A DNA stretch of 34,401 bases from the NCBI GenBank assembly GCA_001314815.1, contig LJXT01000026.1, positions 1 through 34,401 of the forward strand, read 5' to 3'. Under the pieces are notes generated by a model that saw only the letters and a list, made by a program, of their open reading frames with translations, searched no databases and had not been told where the DNA came from. This DNA is from Algoriphagus marincola HL-49 (GTDB taxonomy: Bacteria > Bacteroidota > Bacteroidia > Cytophagales > Cyclobacteriaceae). The position numbers were made by a program, and so were the translations under genes. Shown here in pieces: positions 16,080 through 23,654 of the stretch; position 1 is the first letter of the stretch, and each line of letters opens with the position of its first letter.

Positions 16080-16556
16080 TTATTTTGTTTCTTTATCGAA
16101 AAATTGAATCGGGCGATTGATACTTTCTTCAAGAACGATCAAGGTTTCCGTTCTGTCTATGCCTTCTACCTTTTGAATTTTGTCCAGAACCATTCTGAGG
16201 TGGTTGGTATCTCGGCAGATGATTTTTGCAAAAATGGAATAGTTGCCTGTGGTATAATAGGCGCTGACAACTTCAGATATCTCTTTGAGTCGCTCAATGA
16301 CGGTGTCGTAAAGGGAGCTTTTCTCAAGGTAGATTCCCAAAAATGCCGCGATGTCATATCCAAGTTTGGTGAAGTTTATATTTAAAGTGGCACTTTTCAC
16401 AATCCCCATATCCTCTAGCTTTTTCATCCTGACGTGAACCGTCCCGGATGAGACAAAGACTTTTTTGGCTATTTCCGTGTAGGGAGTCTTTGCGTCCTCA
16501 TTGAGTAAGGAGATAATTTTTAAATCTATATTATCGATATCTGAATTTTTGTCCAT
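16080..16556 (-). CDS. Lrp/AsnC-family transcriptional regulator
   Basis: This is a 158-residue DNA-binding protein. An N-terminal winged helix-turn-helix (about 8-60; IDNIDLKIISLLNEDAKTPYTEIAKKVFVSSGTVHVRMKKLEDMGIV) is followed by a RAM/AsnC ligand-binding domain (about 65-150; ...VVSAYYTTGNYSIFAKIICRD...). Such proteins sense amino acids and regulate amino-acid metabolism; the ligand here is unknown. It is transcribed alone, away from a long AT-rich gap and toward the suf operon, from which a terminator separates it. Autoregulation through the AT-rich upstream gap is plausible but not shown. Confidence 0.93.
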   Translation of the reverse strand: MDKNSDIDNIDLKIISLLNEDAKTPYTEIAKKVFVSSGTVHVRMKKLEDMGIVKSATLNINFTKLGYDIAAFLGIYLEKSSLYDTVIERLKEISEVVSAYYTTGNYSIFAKIICRDTNHLRMVLDKIQKVEGIDRTETLIVLEESINRPIQFFDKETK

Positions 16557-16792
16557 CTTTTTAGATAGTTTTTAGATGATTTTTAACGAAACTGCCTGTA
16601 AATTAGAGATTGTTCAAAATAATGCAAAATTATTTTTTCAATTTGTAATTGAATTGATTTTATTTTTTATTTGTATCCGATTTGAATACGTTTAAAAAAT
16701 TTGGATTTAATTGCTTTTGATTATTTTTAATTTTGAAGTGATTAATGAAATCCGAATTTTCAGCTAAAAATCGGACTTTTAATCTCTAAAGT
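16557..16792. other. AT-rich non-coding gap upstream of the Lrp-family gene
   Basis: No convincing gene lies here. On the minus strand TAATTTTG at 16625-16632 is an exact -7 match, 68 bases before the regulator ATG, and is the likely promoter. On the plus strand TCCGAATTTT (16751-16760) can pair with AAAAATCGGA (16766-16775), with one mismatch. A 14-codon frame starting at ATG 16745 runs through this hairpin, but nothing supports its translation. Long A/T runs could bind an Lrp-type protein or bend the DNA (inference). Confidence 0.5.
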
Positions 16793-16800
16793 TATATTTG
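16793..16800 (+). promoter_or_regulatory. -7 box just ahead of an orphan terminator
   Basis: TATATTTG is an exact TAnnTTTG match. A transcript starting about 7 bases downstream would hit the strong terminator at 16814-16844 almost at once. No -33 TTTG is seen at proper spacing, so it may be non-functional. Confidence 0.3.
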
Positions 16801-16813
16801 GGTTTATATTCTG

Positions 16814-16844
16814 AAAAAAGTCTTGCCGGTGGCAGGACTTTTTT
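16814..16844 (+). terminator. Strong orphan rho-independent terminator
   Basis: AAAAAAGTCTTGCC (16814-16827) pairs with GGCAGGACTTTTTT (16831-16844) along 14 bp with one G-T wobble and a GGT loop. It is symmetrical enough to work both ways. No gene ends nearby on either strand. It also rules out an in-frame start at 16823 for the downstream gene, because that start would lie inside the hairpin. Confidence 0.75.
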
Positions 16845-16877
16845 GTTTGGGTTTTGTAAAATTTAAAATGCAAAAAA

Positions 16878-16909
16878 TTGTATTCGAAAAAAAATTTAAT
16901 GTATTTTTG
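16878..16909 (+). promoter_or_regulatory. Promoter of the 175-residue secreted protein gene
   Basis: TTG (16878-16880) and TATTTTTG (16902-16909) are 21 bases apart; the second is an exact -7 match. The ATG at 16928 follows after about 18 bases, leaving a short leader. This supports the ATG 16928 start over the longer frame. Confidence 0.6.
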
Positions 16910-16927
16910 AGCAATCCTTTAAAAATC

Positions 16928-17455
16928 ATGACAAAAACAGCCCTATCCATCAAGATTTTTGTAGCGTTTTTAAGTGTAACATTGATTAGTGTTCACCCTA
17001 TTCAGCCTTCAAGCGCACAGGCAGCAAGCATTGTCTCCAAAGCTGAAGTAAACTATAATAAGGTTAGTTTCAGAAATTTAGCCTATGAAAACTTAGAAGA
17101 GGACATAGTCTCTTCCGAAGAAGTGACATATTTGCCTTTGACAGTGAAGGAAAAAGAGATTGCTCGCGAACTTGCTTCTAGTTGGGTTTGGCCAGAGTAT
17201 ACCTTAGACATGATTGACTCTTACTCTCCATTTTTGTTCCGTACCAAAAAGTCAAGAGAGTATGAAGAGGTGAAGGTCTTGGTCAAGGTGGATTTTAGAG
17301 GAAAAGTAAGTGGTTATGAGTTCGTCACTGAATTGGATAAAGGTACTCAAGAGCGGATGGATTATTTAATCAGGAAATTACCTGCTTGCAAGGCTGTGCC
17401 AGGATATCCTACTTACAATTCGACGACTTTCGAATTGACAATCCGCAAAGAATAA
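16928..17455 (+). CDS. Secreted protein of unknown function
   Basis: This is a 175-residue protein. Residues 1-31 look like a Sec signal peptide (KTALSIKIFVAFLSVTLISV core) with likely cleavage after SSAQA. The mature part is mixed charged and polar. Its last 60 residues (VKVLVKVDFRGKVSGYEF...LPACKAVPGY...FELTIRKE) vaguely resemble the beta-alpha-beta shape of a TonB C-terminal domain, but the resemblance is too weak for a call. The start is ATG 16928, supported by the promoter box and by the hairpin that blocks the longer reading. The M14 peptidase gene follows after 80 bases in the same direction with its own possible -7 box. Confidence 0.65.
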   Translation: MTKTALSIKIFVAFLSVTLISVHPIQPSSAQAASIVSKAEVNYNKVSFRNLAYENLEEDIVSSEEVTYLPLTVKEKEIARELASSWVWPEYTLDMIDSYSPFLFRTKKSREYEEVKVLVKVDFRGKVSGYEFVTELDKGTQERMDYLIRKLPACKAVPGYPTYNSTTFELTIRKE

Positions 17456-17493
17456 TTCTCCTACATTTTTTTTAAACGGTGGTGAATCGATTT

Positions 17494-17517
17494 CTTGGCT
17501 TTTTTACCTTAGCCAAG
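17494..17517 (+). promoter_or_regulatory. Inverted repeat over a probable -7 box of the M14 gene
   Basis: CTTGGCT (17494-17500) and AGCCAAG (17511-17517) are perfect 7-base arms around TTTTTACCTT. TACCTTAG (17505-17512), one mismatch from TAnnTTTG, spans the spacer and the second arm. The ATG at 17536 is 18 bases further on. It could be an operator or a short hairpin at the mRNA 5' end. Confidence 0.4.
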
Positions 17518-17535
17518 TAATAAAATGCCACCAAT

Positions 17536-19458
17536 ATGTATAAGCAACTCACACTTTTACTCCTAGCCTTTTTTGGTTTGGGGCAGGGATTTGCCCAAGT
17601 CAAGGAGTTCCGAAAGGATAAAGCCTATCCTGAAAAAGACACAAAAGGAAAATATTACACTGTATCTGGTGAACGCCATGGTCCTTCTTTTTTCAAAAAG
17701 GAAGTTTTCCCTGAAGTGGAATATACCCCCGGTGACCAACTGACTTTTGATAAGTATCACACCGTTGATGTGATGTACCATTGGTATGAAAAGTGGGCGG
17801 AGGCTTTCCCTGAAATCACTGACTTGTACATCGTCGGCTATTCATTTGAGGGTAGACCCATTTATCAAATGACGATCACCAATAAGGAGACAGGAAAGGA
17901 TACCGATAAGCCTGCTGCCTATTTCGAAGGAGGGAGACATTCAGGTGAAATCACTTCCTCTGAATCTATTCTTTGGCTGACCAAGCATCTCCTGGAAAAC
18001 TACGGAAAGGACGAAGATATCACTCACCTGATTGATACCAAAGCAATATATCTCCGACCACAGAATAACCCGGACGGATCCAATCTTTACCTTTTTTCAG
18101 CCCAGCGAAATCGAAGTACCGTCCGGCCTCATGACAATGATCGAGATGGTCTAGTAGATGAAGATCCCGAAGAAGATCTGGATGGGGATGGGATTATATA
18201 TCAAATGCGCAAAAAGGCTGTTACGGAGGAAGAAAAGAAAAAAGCCAATTATATCATTAATCCCGAGCACCCATCGGGAAAGCTGATGAAACGAGTTTTT
18301 GCCGGACAAGGCGACTATTTGGTTTTCACCGAAGGCATCGATAATGATGGGGATGGAGAATACAACGAAGATGGGATCGGAGGCTTGGACCTTCATAGAA
18401 ATTACCCGGAGAATTGGCGACCGGATATCGGAGGGGATCTTACAGGAAGAGGTTACACCCAATATGGTGCCGGACAGTATCCCCTCAGTGAAGCAGAAAC
18501 TCGATCTGCTGTGTTGTGGATTCTAAGCCATCCTAATATTTCTGTAGTCAACTCCATGGATACACGTGTTCCCATGCACCTTCGTCCACCATCAACTTCC
18601 AAAAGTGAGGAGCGGATGTATCCAGAAGACTTGGCGATTTACAAGGAAATGGACGAATTGGGGCTTTCCTATACGGCTTATCCATGGGCTGGAGATGTCT
18701 ATGAGACTTATTCTACTCGCTACAAAGTCAATCGATTGACAGGAGACCCACTCAAGCCTTCTCCGCTTTTCGGTCATGGTCCTGACTTTGGCTACTTTTA
18801 TTTCGGAAGCATTTGGTATGGTGATGAGCTCTGGAACAACGGGGCCATGAAAGACTACAACGGTGATGGTATCTACGATGACTATGACGCTCTGGTCTGG
18901 GATGAGGAAGAAAACGGTGGCCGAGGGTTTAAATCTTGGACTCCATTTACCCATCCAGAATTAGGTGAGGTAGAGATTGGGGGCTTCCATCCCAAATTCT
19001 TTGGTCAAAATGGTCCGCCGTGGCAGCTTGAAAATTGGGCCAAAAAGCAAGCTTTATTCAATCTTGCCATGGCCCAACGACTACCGGAGTTGAAAGTAGA
19101 CAGTCCAGAGGTCAAAAAAATATCCGATGGTATATTTGAAGTTTCACTTTCTTGGACCAACGTAGGTGGATTGCCTGTTGCTCTTGAGCAAGCAAAATTG
19201 GTCAAGATTGTTCAGGAAGATCGGGTGTCCTTGGAGTTTGACAAGGAACTGATGCAAGGATATGAAAATGCCAAAGTGAAAATTATTTCTCCTGAGTTTT
19301 ATGATAAGACGATTTATGCGGGATATACAGGAAAGGGAGAGACTAAGAAAGTGACCTTCCGGATTGAAGTAAATGTGGAAGAAAAAGTCATTGGTAAAAT
19401 TAAACTTTCTTCTACACGTGGAGGATTGATCAGTCAAGAAATTACGCTAAATAATTGA
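17536..19458 (+). CDS. Secreted M14-family zinc carboxypeptidase-like protein
   Basis: This is a 640-residue protein. A signal peptide at 1-20 (cleavage after GQGFA) precedes an M14 carboxypeptidase domain of about 75-500. The first zinc ligands are His135 and Glu138 in GGRHSGEIT. A substrate-binding block LDLHRNYPENW lies at 284-294, and the catalytic glutamate is expected in HPELGEVEIGG (473-483). Three Asp-rich calcium-binding-like loops (DNDRDGLVDED, DGDGEYNEDG, DYNGDGIYDDYD) are inserted, as in relatives. The third zinc His, usually in an HTxxGxxLRP block, appears as Asp342 in MDTRVPMHLRPP, with a His at 348. It is either a subfamily variant or catalytically altered. The last 90 residues form a beta-rich extension. 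The S9 peptidase gene starts seven bases after its stop, so the two are probably one operon for peptide breakdown. Confidence 0.88.
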   Translation: MYKQLTLLLLAFFGLGQGFAQVKEFRKDKAYPEKDTKGKYYTVSGERHGPSFFKKEVFPEVEYTPGDQLTFDKYHTVDVMYHWYEKWAEAFPEITDLYIVGYSFEGRPIYQMTITNKETGKDTDKPAAYFEGGRHSGEITSSESILWLTKHLLENYGKDEDITHLIDTKAIYLRPQNNPDGSNLYLFSAQRNRSTVRPHDNDRDGLVDEDPEEDLDGDGIIYQMRKKAVTEEEKKKANYIINPEHPSGKLMKRVFAGQGDYLVFTEGIDNDGDGEYNEDGIGGLDLHRNYPENWRPDIGGDLTGRGYTQYGAGQYPLSEAETRSAVLWILSHPNISVVNSMDTRVPMHLRPPSTSKSEERMYPEDLAIYKEMDELGLSYTAYPWAGDVYETYSTRYKVNRLTGDPLKPSPLFGHGPDFGYFYFGSIWYGDELWNNGAMKDYNGDGIYDDYDALVWDEEENGGRGFKSWTPFTHPELGEVEIGGFHPKFFGQNGPPWQLENWAKKQALFNLAMAQRLPELKVDSPEVKKISDGIFEVSLSWTNVGGLPVALEQAKLVKIVQEDRVSLEFDKELMQGYENAKVKIISPEFYDKTIYAGYTGKGETKKVTFRIEVNVEEKVIGKIKLSSTRGGLISQEITLNN

Positions 19459-19465
19459 TTAAAAT

Positions 19466-22282
19466 ATGATGATTAAAAGTAGAATAGTTGCAGTGGGGTT
19501 TTTCCTACTGCTTTTTCTGAATCTAGAAGGGCAAGCCCAGCAAAAACGCTCTTTGACTCATGCGGACTATGACGGATGGGAGAACCTATCTTCTGATAGA
19601 ATTACCAAAGACGGGAAGTGGGTAGGTTACATGATTTTCCCTCAGGAGGGGGATGCGCGACTGGAATTGATGCCCTATCGGGATCCATCCAAAAAAATGA
19701 TTATTCCTCGGGCAGCAGGCTGGAATTTTTCTCCGGACGATGCATTTGCCGTGGGGAAAATTGTACCTCAATACGATTCAGTCCGCATTTTGAAGCTAAA
19801 AAAGACCAAGAAAGATGAAATGCCTAAGGATAGTTTGTTCATCTATGATTTGGCTAAAGGCTCTATTGAAAAGCTAGCTGAAGTCAAATCCTTTTCCATT
19901 CCTGAAAAGTCCGGAAGTTGGATTGCCATTCATTTTGAAAAGGAAAAACCAGCGAAAAAGGACCCCGTAGACTCAACGGCAAAAGCTGAGAAGCCGAAGA
20001 AAACAGATGGGACGAAGCTAATGGTCCGGTCTTTAGACGGCTCCAAAAAATATGAGTTTGATCGTGTGAAGAGCTACGGTTTTTCGCCAAATGGAAACTT
20101 TCTTCAATTTGTCTTGGCAAAAGAAGATACCTTAGATAATGCATCCATTCACCTGCTCAACCTTCAGACTGGAGAGGAAACTAGCATTCATGAAGGCTTC
20201 ACCGAGTACTCCAGAATGAAGTTTTCTCCAGCATCTAAGTTTTTGGCATTTGTGACCACAGACGATTCTACCAAAGCCGAAAAGCCCTATTACTCCTTGA
20301 TGCTTTATCAAACAGCGTCTCAAAACCTCGAAAAAATAGCGGATGAAAATTCTCAAGGAATTTTATCTGATGCTAGAATCAGTCAGGATGAATCGATCGT
20401 GTTTTCAGAGGATGAAAAGTTACTCTTCTTCGGAGTGACCAATGATTACATGGACTATGCATACGAAAGCGACACCACCATTCTCGATGAAGACAGAGTA
20501 AGCTTGGATATCTGGGGCTGGCAGGATGCCGAAATCCAACCCATGCAATTGAGAAATAAGTCAAGAGAGGAAAAAAGAGCATACAAAGCGGTGATGGATA
20601 TTTCTTCAAAGCAGATCCATCAGCTAGAAGACCGCGAGATTCAAAATCTGATTTTGCCTAGCAAAGTAGAAAATACTACAGCAATCGCTTGGACAGATAG
20701 CCCGTATCGTAGAGAATACAGCTGGAATATTCAGATTGGCAGAGATATTTATTTGGTCGATTTCGAGACGGGTGAACGGACATTGATCGAGAAAGATGTA
20801 CCAGGCTATCCCAGTCTTTCTCCTGAAGGGAAATTCATCACGTGGTATGACTCTCGGGACAGTTCTTGGGTAGCTTTTGATGTAGCAGATAAAAAGCGAA
20901 TCAATCTGACAGAAGCTTTGGATGTGCCATTTTATCAGGAGCTCCATGATTCTCCATCCTTGCCTGGATCCTATGGTACCGGAGGTTGGATGGCAGGAGA
21001 TGCGGCCATCTTGATCAATGATCGCTATGATGTCTGGAAAATTGATCCGCGTAACCCCGGTGCGGCTTTGAATATCACCAAAGGCGAAGGAAGAAAAAAT
21101 AAGATCACTTTTAGAAGGCAATCTTTGGATCGTGAAGAGCGATTTATTGATCCGAAATCTGAATTGTATCTGACTGCCTTCAATGAGGTAACCAAAGAAT
21201 CCGGAATGTACAAGGGAGATTATGCAGGGCAGATGCTTTCAGAAGTTTTGATGACTCCTCACAGATACTATGGATTGAATAAAGCGAAAGAGAGCGATCA
21301 TTTGGTCATTCAGAGAAGCACCTATCAGGAAAGTCCCGATCTGTATATCACAGATTTGAAATTGAAGGATATGAAAAAGGTGTCGAACCTGAATCCTCAG
21401 CAAAGTCAGGTCAAATGGGGTAGTGTTGAATTGGTAAGTTATTTGGCCAATGATGGTACCCCACTGCAAGGATTGCTGTTCAAGCCGGAGTATTTTGACC
21501 CGAATAAGAAGTACCCAATGATGGTTTATTTCTATGAGCGAAACAGTGACGGATTGCATAATTACCGTTCTCCAGCGCCTTCAGCCTCTACGATCAATAT
21601 TCCTTATTTCGTCAGCAATGATTATGTGGTATTTGTGCCTGATATCAAATACGATCTAGGGCTACCGGGACCAAGTGCCTACAATTGTATCATTCCTGGT
21701 GTACAATCTGTGGTGGCCAAAGGATTTGTGGATGCTGAGAATATGGCCATTCAAGGTCAGAGTTGGGGAGGCTATCAAGTTGCTTATTTGATTACCCAGA
21801 CGAATATGTTCAAAGCAGCAGGAGCAGGTGCTCCCGTGGTAAATATGACCTCTGCCTACGGCGGAATTCGTTGGGGAACAGGGATGAGCCGAATGTTCCA
21901 ATATGAGCAGACCCAGTCAAGAATTGGTGGTACGCTTTGGGAAAAGCCCATTTACTATATCGAAAACTCTCCACTATTCTTCATGGATAGAGTACAGACA
22001 CCGGTATTGATCATGCACAATGATGAAGATGGAGCAGTGCCCTGGTACCAGGGAATTGAAATGTTTATGGCTTTGAAAAGACTGAATCAGCCTGCATGGC
22101 TTTTACAGTACAATGGAGAGGATCATAACCTTCGTCAACGCAAAAATCGAAAGGATCTATCTATTCGACTAAGTCAGTTCTTTGACCATTATCTGAAAGG
22201 TGCACCAGCTCCGCTTTGGATGACAGAGGGATTACCCGCTGTAGAAAAAGGAAGGACGCTCAAATATGAGTTAGAAGACTAA
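19466..22282 (+). CDS. Secreted S9-family prolyl oligopeptidase-like serine peptidase
   Basis: This is a 938-residue protein. A signal peptide (about 1-24, ending GQAQ) is followed by a long beta-propeller-like region (about 30-640) and a C-terminal alpha/beta-hydrolase domain. The catalytic triad is Ser766 in GQSWGGYQ, Asp855 in HNDEDGAVP and His887 in GEDHNL. This is the DPP/acylaminoacyl-peptidase type, cutting short peptides in the periplasm. The propeller contains a Lys/Glu-rich insertion near 165-180. Two ATGs occur in tandem at the start; the first is used. It sits directly behind the M14 gene and ends at a strong shared terminator. Confidence 0.92.
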   Translation: MMIKSRIVAVGFFLLLFLNLEGQAQQKRSLTHADYDGWENLSSDRITKDGKWVGYMIFPQEGDARLELMPYRDPSKKMIIPRAAGWNFSPDDAFAVGKIVPQYDSVRILKLKKTKKDEMPKDSLFIYDLAKGSIEKLAEVKSFSIPEKSGSWIAIHFEKEKPAKKDPVDSTAKAEKPKKTDGTKLMVRSLDGSKKYEFDRVKSYGFSPNGNFLQFVLAKEDTLDNASIHLLNLQTGEETSIHEGFTEYSRMKFSPASKFLAFVTTDDSTKAEKPYYSLMLYQTASQNLEKIADENSQGILSDARISQDESIVFSEDEKLLFFGVTNDYMDYAYESDTTILDEDRVSLDIWGWQDAEIQPMQLRNKSREEKRAYKAVMDISSKQIHQLEDREIQNLILPSKVENTTAIAWTDSPYRREYSWNIQIGRDIYLVDFETGERTLIEKDVPGYPSLSPEGKFITWYDSRDSSWVAFDVADKKRINLTEALDVPFYQELHDSPSLPGSYGTGGWMAGDAAILINDRYDVWKIDPRNPGAALNITKGEGRKNKITFRRQSLDREERFIDPKSELYLTAFNEVTKESGMYKGDYAGQMLSEVLMTPHRYYGLNKAKESDHLVIQRSTYQESPDLYITDLKLKDMKKVSNLNPQQSQVKWGSVELVSYLANDGTPLQGLLFKPEYFDPNKKYPMMVYFYERNSDGLHNYRSPAPSASTINIPYFVSNDYVVFVPDIKYDLGLPGPSAYNCIIPGVQSVVAKGFVDAENMAIQGQSWGGYQVAYLITQTNMFKAAGAGAPVVNMTSAYGGIRWGTGMSRMFQYEQTQSRIGGTLWEKPIYYIENSPLFFMDRVQTPVLIMHNDEDGAVPWYQGIEMFMALKRLNQPAWLLQYNGEDHNLRQRKNRKDLSIRLSQFFDHYLKGAPAPLWMTEGLPAVEKGRTLKYELED

Positions 22283-22298
22283 GATAATCCCAAAAAAG

Positions 22299-22331
22299 AA
22301 GGCTGTCATCGAATTTGACAGCCTTTTTTCT
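22299..22331. terminator. Bidirectional terminator
   Basis: AAGGCTGTCA (22299-22308) and TGACAGCCTT (22316-22325) form a perfect 10-bp stem with a 7-base loop. A-rich sequence lies before it and TTTTCTTTT after it. It separates the plus-strand S9 gene from the minus-strand NTF2-like gene and can serve both. Confidence 0.85.
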
Positions 22332-22332
22332 T

Positions 22333-22719
22333 TTAAGAGTAATCTTGAATTTTTGAAATCAAGCCATCTTTAAAGGTGAAAACTGATTTGCCTTTCAGGT
22401 TGATTTCATCACCTTTTTTCAAACTTCCATCGGGAAAATCTTTCCCAAGAATGGCATGATACTTCAAGTGAAGCTCAGTGTGACGTGCCTGGTGAATATA
22501 TTTTTCCGGTGACTGTTCCCGGGTTTCAAAAAAATCCAAGGCTTGAATAGCTTGCTTTTCAAATTCATCAATTCCTTGGGTCCTGTGAGTTATCTCTCCA
22601 TTCGTATAGTTTTCAAAGATTACTTCATCATGAAGGGGTTTTAGCATTCCCTTCACATCCTTTTGATTATAGGAACTGATATAGCTATCGATTAGTGTCT
22701 CTCTTTGTAGATTTAGCAT
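22333..22719 (-). CDS. NTF2-like (SnoaL-type) protein
   Basis: This is a 128-residue protein with the pattern of the NTF2-like/SnoaL cone fold: an N-terminal helix pair with IDSYISSYNQKDVKGMLKPLHDEVIFEN, a central beta region, and a C-terminal strand KGKSVFTFKDGLISKIQDYS. Such proteins are small-molecule binding or isomerase-like domains; no active-site residues can be assigned. It follows thyA by 16 bases and is probably cotranscribed, but a functional tie to dTMP synthesis is not evident. Confidence 0.8.
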   Translation of the reverse strand: MLNLQRETLIDSYISSYNQKDVKGMLKPLHDEVIFENYTNGEITHRTQGIDEFEKQAIQALDFFETREQSPEKYIHQARHTELHLKYHAILGKDFPDGSLKKGDEINLKGKSVFTFKDGLISKIQDYS

Positions 22720-22735
22720 AGCACAAGGTTCTTAA

Positions 22736-23530
22736 TTAGACTGCCACAGGAGCTTTGATATGTGGGTGCGGATCATAGTTTACCAATTCAAAGTCCTCGT
22801 ATTTGAAACTGAAAAGGTCTTTCACCTCAGGGTTTATTTTCATCGTCGGGAGAGGCCTATGGTCTCGGCTTAGTTGGAGTTTGGCTTGCTCAAGATGATT
22901 CAAATAAAGATGGGCATCTCCAAAAGTATGAACGAAGTCTCCTGGCTCGAGATCACATACTTGCGCCAGCATCATGGTGAAAAGCGCATAAGAAGCAATA
23001 TTGAAAGGTACTCCCAAAAACACATCTGCACTTCTTTGATAAAGTTGGCAGGAAAGCTTTCCATCCGCCACATAAAACTGGAAAAGGGTATGACAAGGCG
23101 GAAGAGCCATATTGTCTACATCGGCTACATTCCAAGCACTGACGATATGTCTACGACTATCCGGCTTATTCTTGATTTGCTCTACGAGTTTCTTGATTTG
23201 ATCGATTTCACCGCCTTTGCCATCAGGCCAGTGACGCCACTGATATCCATAGACAGGGCCGAGGTCTCCATTTTCATCCGCCCATTCGTCCCAGATGGAT
23301 ACTCCGTTTTCTTTCAGCCAATCGATATTTGTACTGCCTCTCAAAAACCAAAGAAGCTCGATGATGATGGAACGAAGGTGCAGTTTTTTTGTAGTCACCA
23401 CAGGAAAGCCTTCAGATAGATCAAATCGCATCTGATGACCAAAAATACTCAAGGTTCCCGTACCTGTCCGGTCCGTTTTCTTAGTCCCTTCATCCAAAAT
23501 CTTTTGCATCAAATCGTGATACTGCTTCAT
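22736..23530 (-). CDS. thyA: Thymidylate synthase
   Basis: This is a 264-residue cytoplasmic enzyme that makes dTMP from dUMP using methylene-tetrahydrofolate. The catalytic nucleophile is Cys146 in [12 protein letters not shown] and the phosphate-binding arginines are in [10 protein letters not shown]; both match E. coli ThyA numbering. The [11 protein letters not shown] block and the C-terminal [11 protein letters not shown] are also conserved. The start is ATG 23530 because it gives the exact E. coli length; an 11-residue longer frame adds unconserved sequence. A dihydrofolate reductase gene, often next to thyA, is not adjacent here. A weak -7-like box (CACCTTTG on the minus strand) lies at 23601-23608. 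Confidence 0.96.
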   Translation of the reverse strand: MKQYHDLMQKILDEGTKKTDRTGTGTLSIFGHQMRFDLSEGFPVVTTKKLHLRSIIIELLWFLRGSTNIDWLKENGVSIWDEWADENGDLGPVYGYQWRHWPDGKGGEIDQIKKLVEQIKNKPDSRRHIVSAWNVADVDNMALPPCHTLFQFYVADGKLSCQLYQRSADVFLGVPFNIASYALFTMMLAQVCDLEPGDFVHTFGDAHLYLNHLEQAKLQLSRDHRPLPTMKINPEVKDLFSFKYEDFELVNYDPHPHIKAPVAV

Positions 23531-23620
23531 GGTCTTTGCTTCAAGTTTTAAATATCGATACAAGATAATAGCTTCCTCGGAAAATCTGAATCTCTACAAA
23601 CAAAGGTGAAGCTTTCTGCT

Positions 23621-23628
23621 TATACTTG
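23621..23628 (+). promoter_or_regulatory. Probable -7 box of the MMPL-type exporter gene
   Basis: TATACTTG differs from TAnnTTTG by one base. It ends 26 bases before the ATG at 23655. Transcription would start near 23635, so the in-frame TTG at 23637 would leave almost no leader. Confidence 0.4.
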
Positions 23629-23654
23629 TCAGAGATTTGGACCAGCTTTTCAGA

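Noticed and set aside
16745-16789. 14-codon leader-peptide-like frame before the orphan terminator
   Set aside because: No run of a regulatory amino acid and no obvious alternative antiterminator pairing; short frames are common by chance in this gap.
18151-18462. Asp-rich loops in the M14 protein as a separate dockerin or cohesin-like module
   Set aside because: Single loops of this kind are embedded in relatives of this M14 branch and do not form a paired dockerin repeat.
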